From: Branchiostoma floridae | Taxonomy: Eukaryota > Chordata > Leptocardii > Amphioxiformes > Branchiostomatidae | Length of the DNA: 62,000 nt | Reading direction: 5' to 3' | Assembly (NCBI RefSeq): GCF_000003815.2 | Contig: NC_049983.1 | Coordinates: forward strand, 24,786,617 to 24,848,616 | Shown here: positions 32,796-44,695 of the stretch, in pieces | Layout: every line of letters begins with the position of its first letter | Position numbering within the stretch: the first letter of the stretch is position 1 | Translations under genes and position numbers: made by a program | The notes under the pieces: model-generated | Databases searched by the model: none | Told to the model about the DNA's origin: nothing | Seen by the model: the letters and a program-made list of their open reading frames with translations, nothing else

Positions 32796-34043
32796 TCACT
32801 TCTGCTGGGTTTGTTTCCAGTGGGTTTTCATGTGCTTTTTCAGATTACTCAGCGTACTGAACTGCCTGCTGCACTCCTCACAGGTGTAGGGTTTCTCTCC
32901 TGTGTGAGTCCGCATGTGAGACTTCAGATTACTAAGCTGCCCGAACTGCTTGCTGCATTCCTCACACATGTACGGTTTTTCCCCTGTGTGGGTCTGCATA
33001 TGAGACTTCAGATGACCCGGGTAACTGAACTGCCTGCTGCACTCCTCACACATGTAGGGTTTCTCACCTGTGTGAGTCCGCATGTGTCTCTCCAGATGAC
33101 TCAACCGACTGAACTGCCTGCTGCACTCATTACACCTGTAGGGTTTCTCCCCTGTGTGAGTCCGCATGTGCCGCTTCAAATCACCCAGCTCACTGAACTG
33201 CCTGCTGCACTCTTCACACGTGTAGGGTCTCTCCCCTGTGTGAGTCCGTATGTGACTCTTTAGACTATCTAGTGCACTGAACTGCCTGCTACACTCCTCA
33301 CATCTGTAGGGTTTTTCTCCAGTGTGAGTTCGCATGTGTTTCTCCAGAGTACCCAGCTCACTAAACTGCCTGCTACACTCCTCACACCTGTAAGGTTTCT
33401 CCCCTGTGTGAGTCCGCATGTGTGACTTCAGATGACCCAGCTGACTGAACTGCCTGCTGCACTTCTCACACTTGTAGGGTTTTTCACCAGTGTGAGTCCG
33501 CATGTGAGACTTCAGATATTCCAGCCGACTAAACTGCCTGCTACACTCCTCACACCTGTATGGTTTCTCACCTGTGTGAGTCCGCATGTGTCTCTTCAGA
33601 TGACCCAGCTCACTGAACTGCCTGCCGCACTCCTCACACCTGTAAGGTCTCTCTCCTGTGTGAGTCCGCATGTGTGACTTAAGATGACCCGGCTGACTGA
33701 ACTGCCTGCTGCATGCCTCACACCTGTAGGGGTTCTCCCCTGTGTGAGTCCGCATGTGTACTTTCAGATGACTTGGCCGACTGAACTGCCTGCTACACTC
33801 TTCACACCTGTAGGGTTTCTCCCCTGTGTGAGTCCGCATGTGTCTCTTCAGATCACTCAGCTGACTGAATTGCCTGCTGCACTCCTCACACCTGTACACC
33901 CTCACACCTTTGTCTCGCCCGCTGGGCTCTTCCCCGAACTCCTCACATCTTTCTCCTTGCCAGGTGAGAACACTGTTGGCAGAACCCCCTGCTGCTCCTC
34001 TCCTGACGTCATCCACACCCTGTACGCTGTCTGTAGTCGCCAT
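32796..34043 (-). CDS. ZF-6: C2H2 zinc-finger protein, 13 fingers
   Basis: The longest gene of the array, 415 codons from the conserved start [15 protein letters not shown]. The frame is open for 28 more codons upstream, but that part corresponds to intron in all other units, so I use the inner ATG. Leader of 49 residues, then thirteen fingers with contact residues QSDR, RSHV, QGHS, EGHR, REYS, QGHS, EGTK, ADSS, EGDR, RSHR, YGHS, QSNS, TSNK and a WKQTQQK tail. All zinc ligands and nearly all TGEKP/TGERP linkers are intact. The usual acceptor reads ACAT instead of ACAG, so splicing must use another site, probably the CTGTCCAG ten bases further in, or intron retention would add the N-terminal extension. 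Function is inferred as DNA binding. Confidence 0.9.
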   Translation of the reverse strand: MATTDSVQGVDDVRRGAAGGSANSVLTWQGERCEEFGEEPSGRDKGVRVYRCEECSRQFSQLSDLKRHMRTHTGEKPYRCEECSRQFSRPSHLKVHMRTHTGENPYRCEACSRQFSQPGHLKSHMRTHTGERPYRCEECGRQFSELGHLKRHMRTHTGEKPYRCEECSRQFSRLEYLKSHMRTHTGEKPYKCEKCSRQFSQLGHLKSHMRTHTGEKPYRCEECSRQFSELGTLEKHMRTHTGEKPYRCEECSRQFSALDSLKSHIRTHTGERPYTCEECSRQFSELGDLKRHMRTHTGEKPYRCNECSRQFSRLSHLERHMRTHTGEKPYMCEECSRQFSYPGHLKSHMQTHTGEKPYMCEECSKQFGQLSNLKSHMRTHTGEKPYTCEECSRQFSTLSNLKKHMKTHWKQTQQK

Positions 34044-34127
34044 GCCAAATATATCTGGACAGACGTATGTAAAAACGAGACAAACGAATTTTAAATCGTG
34101 AAGAAAAAAGACACAGTAACATGTCAT

Positions 34128-34947
34128 TATCCGGTGTAGAAAATTGTTCTCTCCAAGCAGAGGTTGAATCGCGCAGATATAGTTGTCATGTTTCCGACTA
34201 CTACCTTACCTGTGCGATACAAGCTCCGCTTGGAGAATAAGAAAATTGCTCATTTCCAGTGAAACGATTCACAACACTCACACCGCTGAGAAACCTCCCC
34301 AAAACAAATTCTGCCACCTCTAAACGAAGCCGCCAGATTGTGACTCACCGTGCTGAGGTTAGGCTCCGGATGTTTTTAACCGGTTTTTTTTTTGCGTTTA
34401 TATCGGGCTTGCTGCCTTGAGACATAAAAATTGAGTACAAAATAGAAATACCGATAAAAACGCCTAGAATAGTTTTAAAAAAAAACAGTCAGAGCCTAAC
34501 ATCTGCTTGGAGATTACCAGATTAAGCCCTGGCGAGAGCAGTTCACACCTTAGCGCGTGAGTTGGTGAAAATGTATTCTCCAAGCAGAGGGGAAGCGAGC
34601 CAGTAAAAATCTCGACCACAACTATCTCCACGACCCAACCTCTGCTTGGAGGATAGTGGTCTCTTCGCGGTCTCCTACCATGACATGAAAACAAAAATGT
34701 TTTTGAATGGGATTGACTTGTGCGACATCTAGTGTTTCCAAGCATAACATCTAGAAGAAAAGACAAACAAAAGAGTGAGTTTTGACACGAGACGCTACCC
34801 TATTTCCATAGTTACAATGCAAAACAACGGACTGGTGCATCTCTCACATTCTAACTGATTTCGCTGCAAGCTGTTTCGATAGAGCCGCGGCACCTGCGAG
34901 AAGCTATCTTTCTCGTGTCATGAAGGCGCTTTGAGAGCACCCCTGCA
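34128..34947. other. ZF-6 intron with 'tctccaagcagagg' repeats
   Basis: Several short repeats of 'ctgcttggaga' and its complement (34,145, 34,213, 34,502, 34,573, 34,640) recur here, and once or more in the ZF-2, ZF-4 and ZF-8 regions. They look like an old dispersed amphioxus repeat. No gene is seen. Confidence 0.45.
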
Positions 34948-35330
34948 ACAGTTAGTGAACCGTCCCGTCTTTTTCACACGCCCTATCTGGCCGCACGGCG
35001 GGATGGAATCCAGATGTGGAAACAAGGCGCGAAGTTCTGGTGCCGGGGCGCACGCAGGGGTTTACAGTATACATAGGGGCAGCGAGAACAGATCAACTAC
35101 TAAGTTTTATGTCCATGTCAATATCAGCATCATTGACCCTTGATAACAGTGGACTTTATATACGGTATTCAGAATTCAACACGGCGTTGCGACAAAATTG
35201 CCAACGAATAGAACACTCAGCATGATGTACGTATCTACTAACCCCCTGCCGACCCTCACAATCTGTTTACGTTTTTCTACTCCCATATCACCAGCTTCCG
35301 ACAATCAAATTCTAAAAGCTATTAACGAAT
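34948..35330 (-). repeat. Conserved intronic block, copy 7 (ZF-6)
   Basis: Copy of the intronic block with the single leading motif GTTAGTGAACCGTCCC. Confidence 0.7.
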
Positions 35331-35521
35331 TCAACGGTACAATCAAGCATACCAACTACTACATCGCTACACTGAAATAAACAGTTTGGACTGAAATGCA
35401 TGGGCCGGACTCACAAATTCTAGGCTGAATACCACAGCAAAACGAAAAGGCACACCAACGCATTCAGTGATTTGTCAACGCAGAAAGCCATCGAACACCG
35501 ATGCACGTCAACTTTTCTCAC

Positions 35522-35760
35522 CTGAAGCTTAGTCGATACACAGTCGCCTGTTGAATCACGCGCACAATGACTGTGGAACTCCTTTTCCAGAGACGAAAAA
35601 TGGCTCAAGAGCACAGGACGACTCGAGATTGCAGTAAGCAAACCGTACTCCTGCAGACAGGAAGTCGCAATGCGCTGACCCGGAAGTATATGCTAGACGA
35701 GGTCAGATCCCTTTACCTGGTTACCCAATAAATGTACATGCGTCTCCGTTTAACTTTCAT
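35522..35760 (-). promoter_or_regulatory. Exon 1 and promoter block of ZF-6 (inferred)
   Basis: Exon 1 ends GCTTCAG|GTGAGAAAAG on the minus strand, a GTGAG variant of the donor. Both GGAA cores and the TATA-like stretch are present. Confidence 0.55.
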
Positions 35761-37465
35761 TGATTCGTTGAAGGAAGTACGTGTCGATTGATCTTAATAT
35801 TAAATCAGTGATTAATATTGTCTCCAATTGAACTACCAAGTACACATGATATTCAATTCCGCTGAAGTTTCCTATATTGTTGCGCTTACAGCCTTCTAAT
35901 CTTTATCATTTTTACACGGTGACATAAATGATGGATCAACTAATGGTTGCCCTTGCAGATCAACTATAGTTCAGCACACCTCCCCTCTGCTTTCACCGCT
36001 TCAAATATCAACTTTACATAACATAATGGACTAAAGATACAAGATCTGTGCCTTTTCTTAATCACACATTCACTAGGGACGGTTGAGAAAGGATGTTGTA
36101 GAGGGGTGTGACAAACTTCATTCGAGTTAGTCTTTCAGCTGTTCTGTTCACATTTTCTGTTGGCCATTTTATCTGACGCCCACTGCAACATTTCATTTCC
36201 GTTCTACCAACATTGTCACCTTAAAATCAGAGAGGGTCGCATAATTTACGAAACCATTCAAGGGACTGTGGGTCTGACAGTGAACACGCACCTGAAAGAA
36301 AATACAATATCTAAAACTTTTCTTCAAAGTAGCTTTATTGACGAATGTTGTGCTGGACAGTACAGGGAATCAGATGATACTACGTTTGCATAGAATTAAC
36401 GACAGATAACCCACTTTTTTTATGGACATTTGCGGCTTATTTGTCACATCAATTCAACCGCATTGAAGACTTAGAGTTTTCTAGCTAATAGAACAAAACA
36501 AATTCAATAAAGCAACAAAGTAGACTTGAAGAAATATAGCTAATAGAAGAACACAACAACAAAAAAGTTAACAGTAACAAAGTACTAGAACTGTAACAAA
36601 ACAAGTGCTCTACAACACATCAAAACGTTGCAGGAAAAATATTATCAACTGCTGTCTTTTGGTGAACTCCTCAGTAAAATATGGCTTATGAATATCAAAG
36701 TGAACTACGTACATGGCAAACTTCACAATATAACCTATCTAGCTATCAAACATTTTACTAGAACTTCTATCGTGACTAAACAAAATAAGCTATAAAACTA
36801 TCCAACCTTAAACCTATAACAGAACTATTTAACCTAAGAACTAAGAAATACCCTATATCTAACTGACCTACAAAACCAGTTAAGGAATTCAACATGCTGT
36901 AAATCTTTTAATCTAGAAAGGAACATTTTTGCTGGATGTCTCATCTTTCAGCCGACTTAACTTAAAGTTATTTCAACCGTTTCTGTAGATGAATACTACA
37001 ATAGCTTGTGGTCAATTTGGTTCAGTACAAGATAGCAACACTTGCGGCAAATAAAGGAAAGAGGGTTGCTATCAACTGCTCCCAGGTAGTTATCTCCTCA
37101 GAAACATATTGGTTATTACTTCTAACAGAATTACGTTGTAAACAAACAAAAGTATATAGAGCTACAATGTGAGGATCAACATGCTAAAACTTTTCTGAAC
37201 ACTCTTCAATTTGTTGAAGAATTACGACACAGATCAGGGATGCGTGTACTGTTTTGCTTCAACTATAGCCTCCAATCTGCAATGAATAAAGATCCAGTTA
37301 AGATATCACATACTTGTAACTAATAAGTTGTAGTCCCTAAAATGCAAAGAAAGGAAAAAAACAATTTTATAACTTGATGGTCTTCTGGTTAACTACACTA
37401 GTAAAAGTCTCTTGCACAAAATATCCTACATGCCCCCTACAACAGTACAGTTCTCACATAGTGCA
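35761..37465. other. 3' flank of ZF-7, no gene seen
   Basis: Typical AT-rich 3' flank of the array, without insertions that I can identify. Confidence 0.5.
36334..36339 (-). terminator. Candidate polyadenylation signal for ZF-7
   Basis: AATAAA on the minus strand in the conserved AATAAAGCTAC phrase, about 1.1 kb past the stop. Confidence 0.35.
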
Positions 37466-38215
37466 CTAAAATAGCTTCTGTTGGGTTTGTCTCCCGTGGG
37501 CTTTCATGTGAGTCTTCAGATTACCCCGCTGGCTAAACTGTCTGCTGCACTCCTCACATGTGTAGGGTTTCTCCCCTGTGTGAGTCCGCATATGCGCCTT
37601 CAGACTGCCCATCTCACTGAACTGCTTGCTGCACTCTTCACACATATAAGGTTTCTCCCCTGTGTGAGTCCGCATGTGTCTTTTCAGATCACTCAACTGA
37701 CTGAACTGCCTGCTGCACTCCTCACACCTGTAGGGTTTCTCCCCTGTATGCGTCCGCATATGTTTCTTCAGACTTTCCAGCCGACTGAACTGACTGCTAC
37801 ACTCCTCACACCTATAGGGCTTCTCACCCGTGTGAGTCCGCATGTGTCTTTCCAGATCACTCAACTGACTGAACTGCCTGCTGCACTCCTCACACCGGAA
37901 GGGTTTCTCCCCTGTGTGAGTCCGCACGTGTTTCTTCAGATCATCCAGCCGACTGAAATGCCTACTACACTCCTCACACCTGAAGGGTTTCTCCCCTGTG
38001 TGAGTACGCATGTGTCGTTCCAGATTACTAAGCCGCTTGAACTGCCTGCTGCACTCCTCACACCTGTACACCCTCACATCTCTGCCTCGCCCACTGGACT
38101 CTTCCCCGAACTCCTCACGCCTCTCTCCTTGCCAGGTGAGAACACTGTTGGCAGAACTCCCTGCTGCTCCTCTCCTGACGTCATCCACACCTTGTAAGCT
38201 GTCTGTAGTTGCCAT
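37466..38215 (-). CDS. ZF-7: C2H2 zinc-finger protein, 7 fingers
   Basis: Coding exon of 249 codons from [15 protein letters not shown], about 20 bases inside an ATTTTTACAG acceptor. The leader shares DSLQ with ZF-5. Seven fingers follow with contact residues RSNR, RDDK, QSDR, RESK, QSDR, EGSA, QGNT and a GRQTQQKLF tail. All zinc ligands and TGEKP linkers are intact. Fingers 3 and 5 have the same contact residues and may be a recent internal duplication. The intron holds the LINE tail shared with ZF-5 and a 575-bp Mutator-like element found only here. Confidence 0.9.
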   Translation of the reverse strand: MATTDSLQGVDDVRRGAAGSSANSVLTWQGERREEFGEESSGRGRDVRVYRCEECSRQFKRLSNLERHMRTHTGEKPFRCEECSRHFSRLDDLKKHVRTHTGEKPFRCEECSRQFSQLSDLERHMRTHTGEKPYRCEECSSQFSRLESLKKHMRTHTGEKPYRCEECSRQFSQLSDLKRHMRTHTGEKPYMCEECSKQFSEMGSLKAHMRTHTGEKPYTCEECSRQFSQRGNLKTHMKAHGRQTQQKLF

Positions 38216-38262
38216 GCCAAATATATCTTTAGTCTGTAAAAATGAGACAAGCGAATATTAAA

Positions 38263-38674
38263 GGAATGAATGATGAGCAATACAGTACATACATAACCAC
38301 TGGGTAAGTGCAGGTCACTACAAAACAACAATTGACAGATACATGAAATATATACAATATCTACCAAATCATATTCTACTAGGTGAAATCAACTTCATCT
38401 TCTTTGTTATATCAAAAATGTAGGAACAGATATTCTTACAATCAAAGGTTCTAAATCCATTATGAATATAAATTTGTTTGTATTAGTAAATTTACTTAAG
38501 TGTATGAAGTAGCGAAACACCGATTCAATAAGTCTATAAAGTTCAGCTCTCTCGTTGTTGTATAAACTACATTCTACTACAAAATGTTGTCCATCTTCTA
38601 TTCTATCTAGAATACAATATTGACATATTCGTTGTTCCATTGGAGTGCAGCTATGCCTTCCGGTTTTAACGTGT
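38263..38674 (-). mobile_element. 5'-truncated LINE tail with 9-bp target duplication
   Basis: On the minus strand the frame encodes HVKTGRHSCTPMEQRICQYC and more of a CR1-like C-terminus, followed by a 3' tail with ATTC repeats. AATATTAAA flanks it on both sides (38,254-38,262 and 38,675-38,683). ZF-1 has the empty site. This copy is better preserved than the one in ZF-5. Confidence 0.85.
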
Positions 38675-39067
38675 AATATTAAAACGTGGGGGAAATATGA
38701 ATAGTAAAAACTGGTACCACAGTATAGGGCGTGTAGAGAAATCGTCATTTTCAGTAAACCGATTCCCAACATTGAAACCGTCATTAAACCATACAAAGAC
38801 TGAGGAAACAGTGGCCTCTCTTCTAGCCTCCTGTATATGTGACAAGTGTTAATATTAATGAGCTTAGACTAACACGCATGCGTAAAGTAGGAGTAACGAG
38901 AACCTCAAGAGACAACCTCTACGATGCGCAGAGGCTGCAGTGGATGAGTTGACAAAATAAACCAACTGTAGAACCGTACTGCGCCTGAGATGCCATTGCA
39001 GATGACCAAAGCAGATACGTCCAGACACAGAGACCATAGAGGCAGCGAGTTACACTACAGACTTCCC

Positions 39068-39642
39068 TAGCCGTGGAACACTCCTCCTTCGAGCTATACT
39101 AGCACTACGGAGTCGTGAGGCACACCGAAGACAGGATCCAACTTGTGTTCACCGGGCCTTTATTCTTGCCCGTCGGGCCGGATTCTTGAACTCCCTAGAT
39201 TCCCAACGCACTTACTAGTACCTGCCTTGACGGGGCGAAAAAACAACTCCAGAAGCCCCGAGGTTATCCACAGCAGCACAAAAAAAACAAAGCTCCATTC
39301 ATAAAAGTCACCGGCTGGCCATTTTTGTCATTATTAATGCAGGAATTGACCCGATGTGACTCCCACATCAACTTTGGAAAAATAATAGCAGCTCATTCGT
39401 CTCCTGTGGTTTCTTCAGTTTACTTCAAAGTTTCAAGGACACTAAACTGAAGAAACCACAGGAGACGAATTGTTTTTTCGCCCCGTCAAGGCAGGTAAGT
39501 GCGTTGGGAATCTAGGGAGTTCAAGAATCCGGCCCGACAGGCAAGAATAAAGGCCCGGTGAACACAAGTTGGATCCTGCCTTCGGTGTGCCTCACGACTC
39601 CGTAGTGCTAGTATAGCTCGAAGGAGGAGTGTTCCACAGCTA
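39068..39642. mobile_element. Mutator-like MITE with ~175-bp inverted ends
   Basis: The ends TAGCCGTGGAACACTCCTCC and the reverse complement with few changes run inward for about 175 bp. CAGACTTCCC flanks it on both sides (39,058-39,067 and 39,643-39,652); the empty site is in ZF-5 at about 29,860. Long inverted ends with a 9-10 bp duplication suggest the Mutator-like superfamily. The middle has a second, separate inverted repeat ('gtctcctgtggtttcttcag' and its complement). No coding capacity. Confidence 0.8.
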
Positions 39643-39831
39643 CAGACTTCCCATAACACTGGCTAATTTCTAACATGGTCCATGGCCAGGTTCTCTAATG
39701 CCGGGAAATCGTTCAAAAATCGGAAATCAGAAATAAAAGACTGCCACTAGTTAAAGTCTGGAACGGATGGTAGCTGTCATTATTAAAAATAATGTGTGCG
39801 GTTTCTCATGTGCTTCGAGAGCACCCCTGCA

Positions 39832-40250
39832 AAAGTTAGTGAACCGTCCCTGGACCCTCGCACACCCCTGCAACAGTTAATGAACCGTCCCGTGGTTTTC
39901 ACACGCCCGTGTCTGGTCGCACGGCGGGATGGAATCCAGATGTGGAAAACAAGGCGGGAAGGTTTGGTGCCGGGGCGCACAACGGGGTTTACAGTATACA
40001 TACGGGCAGCGAGAACAGATCAAGTCGGTCCCTTCCGATACCAAAATCAATGGCCCTTGATAGTAGCGGACTTCATGTACGGTACATAGAAATTCCACAC
40101 TGTGTTGCAATGAAATGGCCAACTTTTGCATACAGCACTCTGTATGATCTACTAACCCCCTGTGGACCCTCACGATCTGTTTACGTTTTCTACTCCCCGT
40201 CTTCAGCTTTCGACCTCCATAATTTTGAGAGCTATTGCAGGCAACAGTAC
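39832..40250 (-). repeat. Conserved intronic block, copy 8 (ZF-7)
   Basis: Copy of the intronic block. The leading motif is doubled (39,832 and about 39,873), matching the ZF-5 copy. Confidence 0.7.
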
Positions 40251-40452
40251 GATCCAGCATTTGATATAATTTTCTAAACAAGAGTACGATACGGCCCTAC
40301 ACTAATAAAAAATAAATTGTTTGGCCTGAATGCATGGGCCACTACAGATTCTAGGCCAACGAAAAGCCACGCGCCACGCCGACATCGCGACATATATTCA
40401 TTGTTTGGTCAACTCAACAAACCCGACACCGATAAAAGCCAACTTTTCTTAC

Positions 40453-40690
40453 CTGGAACTTAGTTGACACACAATCGCCTGTTGAAGCACTGCACAATGA
40501 CTCTGGAACTCCTTTTCCAGAGACAAAAACGGCTCAAGATACACCAACAAGTAAACTTGACGAGGTACCAAACGAACCGTAGCCTTGCAGACAGGAAGTC
40601 GCAGGGCGCTGACCCGGAAATATATACTAGAGGTCAAACTTTACCTGATTGTCCAACAAACGTACACGAGCATCCGTTTAACTGATTCGT
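40453..40690 (-). promoter_or_regulatory. Exon 1 and promoter block of ZF-7 (inferred)
   Basis: Exon 1 ends AAGTTCCAG|GTAAGAAAAG on the minus strand. ACTTCCTGTC, TTTCCGGGTC and a TATATT stretch lie upstream in that order. Confidence 0.6.
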
Positions 40691-42305
40691 TGACGGCAGA
40701 AAGTGTTGATTGTTCTTAATACTAGATTGATATGTGATGACTTCTGTCTCCAACTAAACTACCGACGTGCCAAAATTCAAATGCCAAACATTTACGAAAA
40801 GTGAGGGATAAAATATACAAATTATCACTGTCATTCACTGAATAATTTGATATTCTCTTCCACCGATGTTTCCTTTGCTGTTGCACTTGCAGCCTTCTTA
40901 TTAATTATCTTCACCATTACCTGATGACGTAATTGATGCTCCTCTGTAGATCAAATATAGTTCAGTATGTCTCTCTCCTGCTTTCACCACCTCAAATATG
41001 AACTTTTGATGATATTCATGGATATACAAGCAATGTCAACCCATCATTTAGCACATACAGATGCTATAAAATACCACTCTTCTAGCCTTCTAATGTTAAC
41101 GCTGTGAGGCCGCTTATGAAGTTGACAGACAATCTGCTGCGCCTATTCTCAATCATGTCTATACTATTACTAGAGACGATGCAGAAATGATGTTGTAGAG
41201 GGTGTGACAAGTCCATTCCAGTTAATCGTTCAGCTGTTCTATTCTCAATTTCTGCCATATTATAAATCTTACACCCCGATACGACGTTTCATTTCCGTTC
41301 TACCCACGTCACCATTCAACCTTCATTTAAATCAGAGAAAGTCGCAATATCTACGCAACAATTCAAGAGACTATGAGGATTACAATAAACACATGCCTGC
41401 AAGAAAACACAACATCTAAAACTTTCTTTAACGTAGCTTTATTAAAGAATGTATTGCTGGACAATCAAGAAATCAGATGATATTACTAGAACTTCCTTGT
41501 GAACTAAACAAAACTATCTATACAACTATTCAAACTTATACCTATAATAAAACTATTTAATGTAGAACAAGTACCCTCTATAAAATGACCTTCAAGACCA
41601 GTTAATGAATCAACATGCTGTATACTTCTTTTTAACTTTGTAGGCTGTTAGTGTTGTCATTTTTTTCAACCGTTTATTGTAGATTTATACTAAAACTAAA
41701 AGCCTAAGGTAAATTTGACAATACAACAACAAACTAAATTCAATGCAAACAAAAAATATAATAGAAACGCAAAGTGCTGTACAACATTGTAAAACTAAAG
41801 GCACATAAACAAAAGGAAGTTGCCATCAACTGTTGGCTGTTACTAAGTGTTTGTGAATTCCTCGGAAACATATTGGTTATTTCTTCTAGAACTACTTTAT
41901 AAACGAATGAAAAGTAGATAAATAGTAAAGCTACAATATGAGGAATCAAAATTCTGAAACTTTTCTACAAAAAAAACTCCCTCCCCTTTCAGTTTAGTGT
42001 AAAAAAAATGCAGATCGGGCAGTGTACATGTGCACTCTTTTGCTTCAACTATAGCATTCATTCTACAATGAATAAACATAAAGTTAAGATGTCACATACA
42101 ACTAATGCGATGTCGTCTTAAACAAAATATTAAACGGAAAATAAAACAACTTCGTCAACTGTGATCTCTTGTATTCCGGTTAACTCCCGACACTGGTAAA
42201 ACGTGTGAGCTCCTATTTGCTCCCTTACACACTTGCAGTTCTCACATTGTGCACCAGGGGACCTGATGAAAAAAACGTGTCGTGATCAAAAGTGTGCCAA
42301 AGGCG
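40691..42305. other. 3' flank of ZF-8, no gene seen
   Basis: Typical 3' flank of the array. The candidate polyadenylation signal is at 41,438-41,443. Confidence 0.5.
41438..41443 (-). terminator. Candidate polyadenylation signal for ZF-8
   Basis: AATAAAGCTAC on the minus strand, about 0.87 kb past the ZF-8 stop. Confidence 0.35.
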
Positions 42306-43457
42306 TTACTTCTGTTGGATTTCTCTCCTGTGGGTTTTCATGTGCCTCTTCAGATGACTCTGGGTACTGAACTGTTTACTGCACTCTTCACACCTGTAGG
42401 GCTTCTCCCCTGTGTGAGTCCGCATATGGGTCTTCAGGTGGCACAGCTGACTGAACTGCTTGCTACAGCTCTCACACGTATAGGGTTTCTCCCCAGTATG
42501 AGTTCGCATATGAGTCTTCAGATGACCCAGCCCACTGAACTGCTTGCTGCACTCCTCACACCTGTAGGGTTTCTCTCCTGTGTGAGTCCGCATATGAGAC
42601 TTTAAATGATGCAGCTCACTGAACTGCCTGCTGCATTCCTCACATCTGAAGGGTTTCTCTCCTGTGTGAGTCCGCACGTGAGTCTTCAGATTACTTAGCG
42701 TGATGAACTGCCTGCTGCACTCCTCACACGTGTAGGGTTTCTCCCCCGTGTGAGTGCGCATGTGTATCTTCAGGTCACACTACCTACCAAACTGTTTGCT
42801 GCACTCCGCACACCTGTAGGGGTTCTCTCCTGTGTGAGTCCGCATGTGAGTCTTCAGACTACCCAGCTCACTAAACTGCCTGCTACACTCCTCACACCTG
42901 TAGGGCTTCTCCCCTGTGTGAGTCCGCATGTGTGACTTCAAATTGCAAAACTCACTGAACTGCCTGCTGCAGTCCTCACACCTGTAGGGTTTCTCCCCTG
43001 TGTGGGACCTCATGTGAGACTTCAGATTCCCCAGCTGACTGAACTGCTTGCTACACTCCTCACACTTGTAGGGTTTCTCACCTGTGTGAGTCCACATGTG
43101 AGACTTCAGATTCCCCAGCTGACTGAACTGCTTGCTACACTCCTCACACCTGTAGGGTTTCTTACCTGTGTGAGTCCGCATGTGAGATTTCAGATTACCC
43201 AGCTGACTGAACTGCCCATTGCACTTCTCACATCTGTAGGGTTTCTCACCTGTGTGAGTCCGTATGTGTACTTTAAGATGACCAAGCCGACTGAACTGCT
43301 TGCTGCACTCCTCACACCTGTAGACCCTCACACCTTTGCGTCGCCCGTTGGACTCTTCACATCTCTCTCCTTGCCAGGTGTGAAAACTGTTGGCAGAACC
43401 CCCTGCTGCTCCTGTCCTGATGTCATCCACATCTTGTACGTTGTCTGTTGTCGCCAT
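42306..43457 (-). pseudogene. ZF-8: C2H2 zinc-finger gene, 12 fingers, one nonsense codon
   Basis: A single frame runs from MATTDNVQDVDD to the QQK tail, interrupted by one TAG (42,780-42,782) inside finger 7, at the helix position that is Leu in most fingers. Fingers 1-6 (RGHV, QGNS three times, ECNS, EGST) come before it. Fingers 8-12 (TSNT, EHHS, GGHT, QCHT, TSHR) follow in the same frame. The product would be a truncated six-finger protein of about 225 residues unless the codon is read through, edited or an assembly error. The intact second half suggests a recent mutation. The usual acceptor was removed by a ~10-bp deletion; TTTTGATCCAG just upstream of the start could replace it. Confidence 0.85.
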
Positions 43458-44069
43458 GTCAAATATAGCTGGATCAAAACGAGACATAAAACAAAATTCA
43501 AATCATGAAAAACAATACACGTAGTTATGTATTGACACAGTAACATGTCAGTATCTGGTGTAGAGCATTGCTTGTTTTCAGTGAAACAATACACAATGCT
43601 GATGCCGCTGAGAAACCACAGAAAGATTCAGAGGTAGTGACCTGTCTTTTATTTCTATTATATCCCTCTCAAAAACAAATTTCCTGTCCCTGTCTCTGAA
43701 ACAAGCTGCTAGCCAGATTGTGCCCTGGCGAGAGCAGTTTACACCATGGCACAGGAGTCGCTGAAAATGTGTTCTCCAAACAGAGGCCAAGCGAGTCAGT
43801 AAAAATCCCAACCTCTGCTCAAAATGAAAATGGTCTTTTTGCAGTGTGCCACATTGTCAATAAAAAGGTTTTTTGAATGATATTGACGTATGCGATATCT
43901 AATGCTTGCAGGCATAACAATAAGACAAAAAACACAAAAAGAGAGTTTCAATGTTGAGGCCAGACGTCACTTAATTGCAATGTACAACAAAGGCATCTCA
44001 CAAAGTCATGCTGGTTTCTCTGTAAAATGTGCATCTCTCAAATTGATTTCTCAGTAGCACCCAAGCAGT

Positions 44070-44470
44070 AGTTAGTGAACCGTCCCCTGGTTTTCCCACG
44101 TCAGTGCCTAGCGCCTGGCTGCACGGCGGATGGAATCCAGATGTGCAAAACAAGGCGGGAGGTTCTGGTGCCGGGGCGCAAGTAGGGGTTTACAGTATAC
44201 ATAGGGGAAGCGACAACAGATCAACTCTGTCCCTGCCCAATACCAGAATCAGCGGCCCTTGATAACAGCAGTCTTCATAATCGGTACATAGAAATTCAAC
44301 ATTGCGTATACGTAGAGATCAAACTTTTTTAAAGGCCAGCTTTCAAATAGAACACACAGCATGATCCAATGATCTACTAACCCCCTACCGACCCTCGCGG
44401 TCTGTTTACGTTTTTTACACCCCCGTCGTCAGCTTCCGACCATCAAGCGACTGTACGATCCAGCAATTGA
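44070..44470 (-). repeat. Conserved intronic block, copy 9 (ZF-8)
   Basis: Copy of the intronic block, closest to copy 3 in ZF-2. Confidence 0.7.
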
Positions 44471-44695
44471 TATAATTTTCTTATCCTAACTACGTACGCC
44501 GCTACAATGAAATAAACAGTTTGGCCTGAATGTAACGTTATAGACCAGACTTCAACTTATAGGATGGATAATATTGTACAAATGCTACGCTGAATATAAC
44601 ATCACAGCCAATAAAAGGCACGCCGACACACATTCATTGTTTTGTCATGCAACTCAACAAACCCTCTAACACCGATGCATGCCAACTTTTCTTAC

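Noticed and set aside
34044-34127. N-terminal extension of ZF-6 (and similar ones in ZF-2, ZF-8 and ZF-9)
   Set aside because: The extra residues are encoded by sequence that is intron in the paralogues, and the leader start is conserved in all nine genes.
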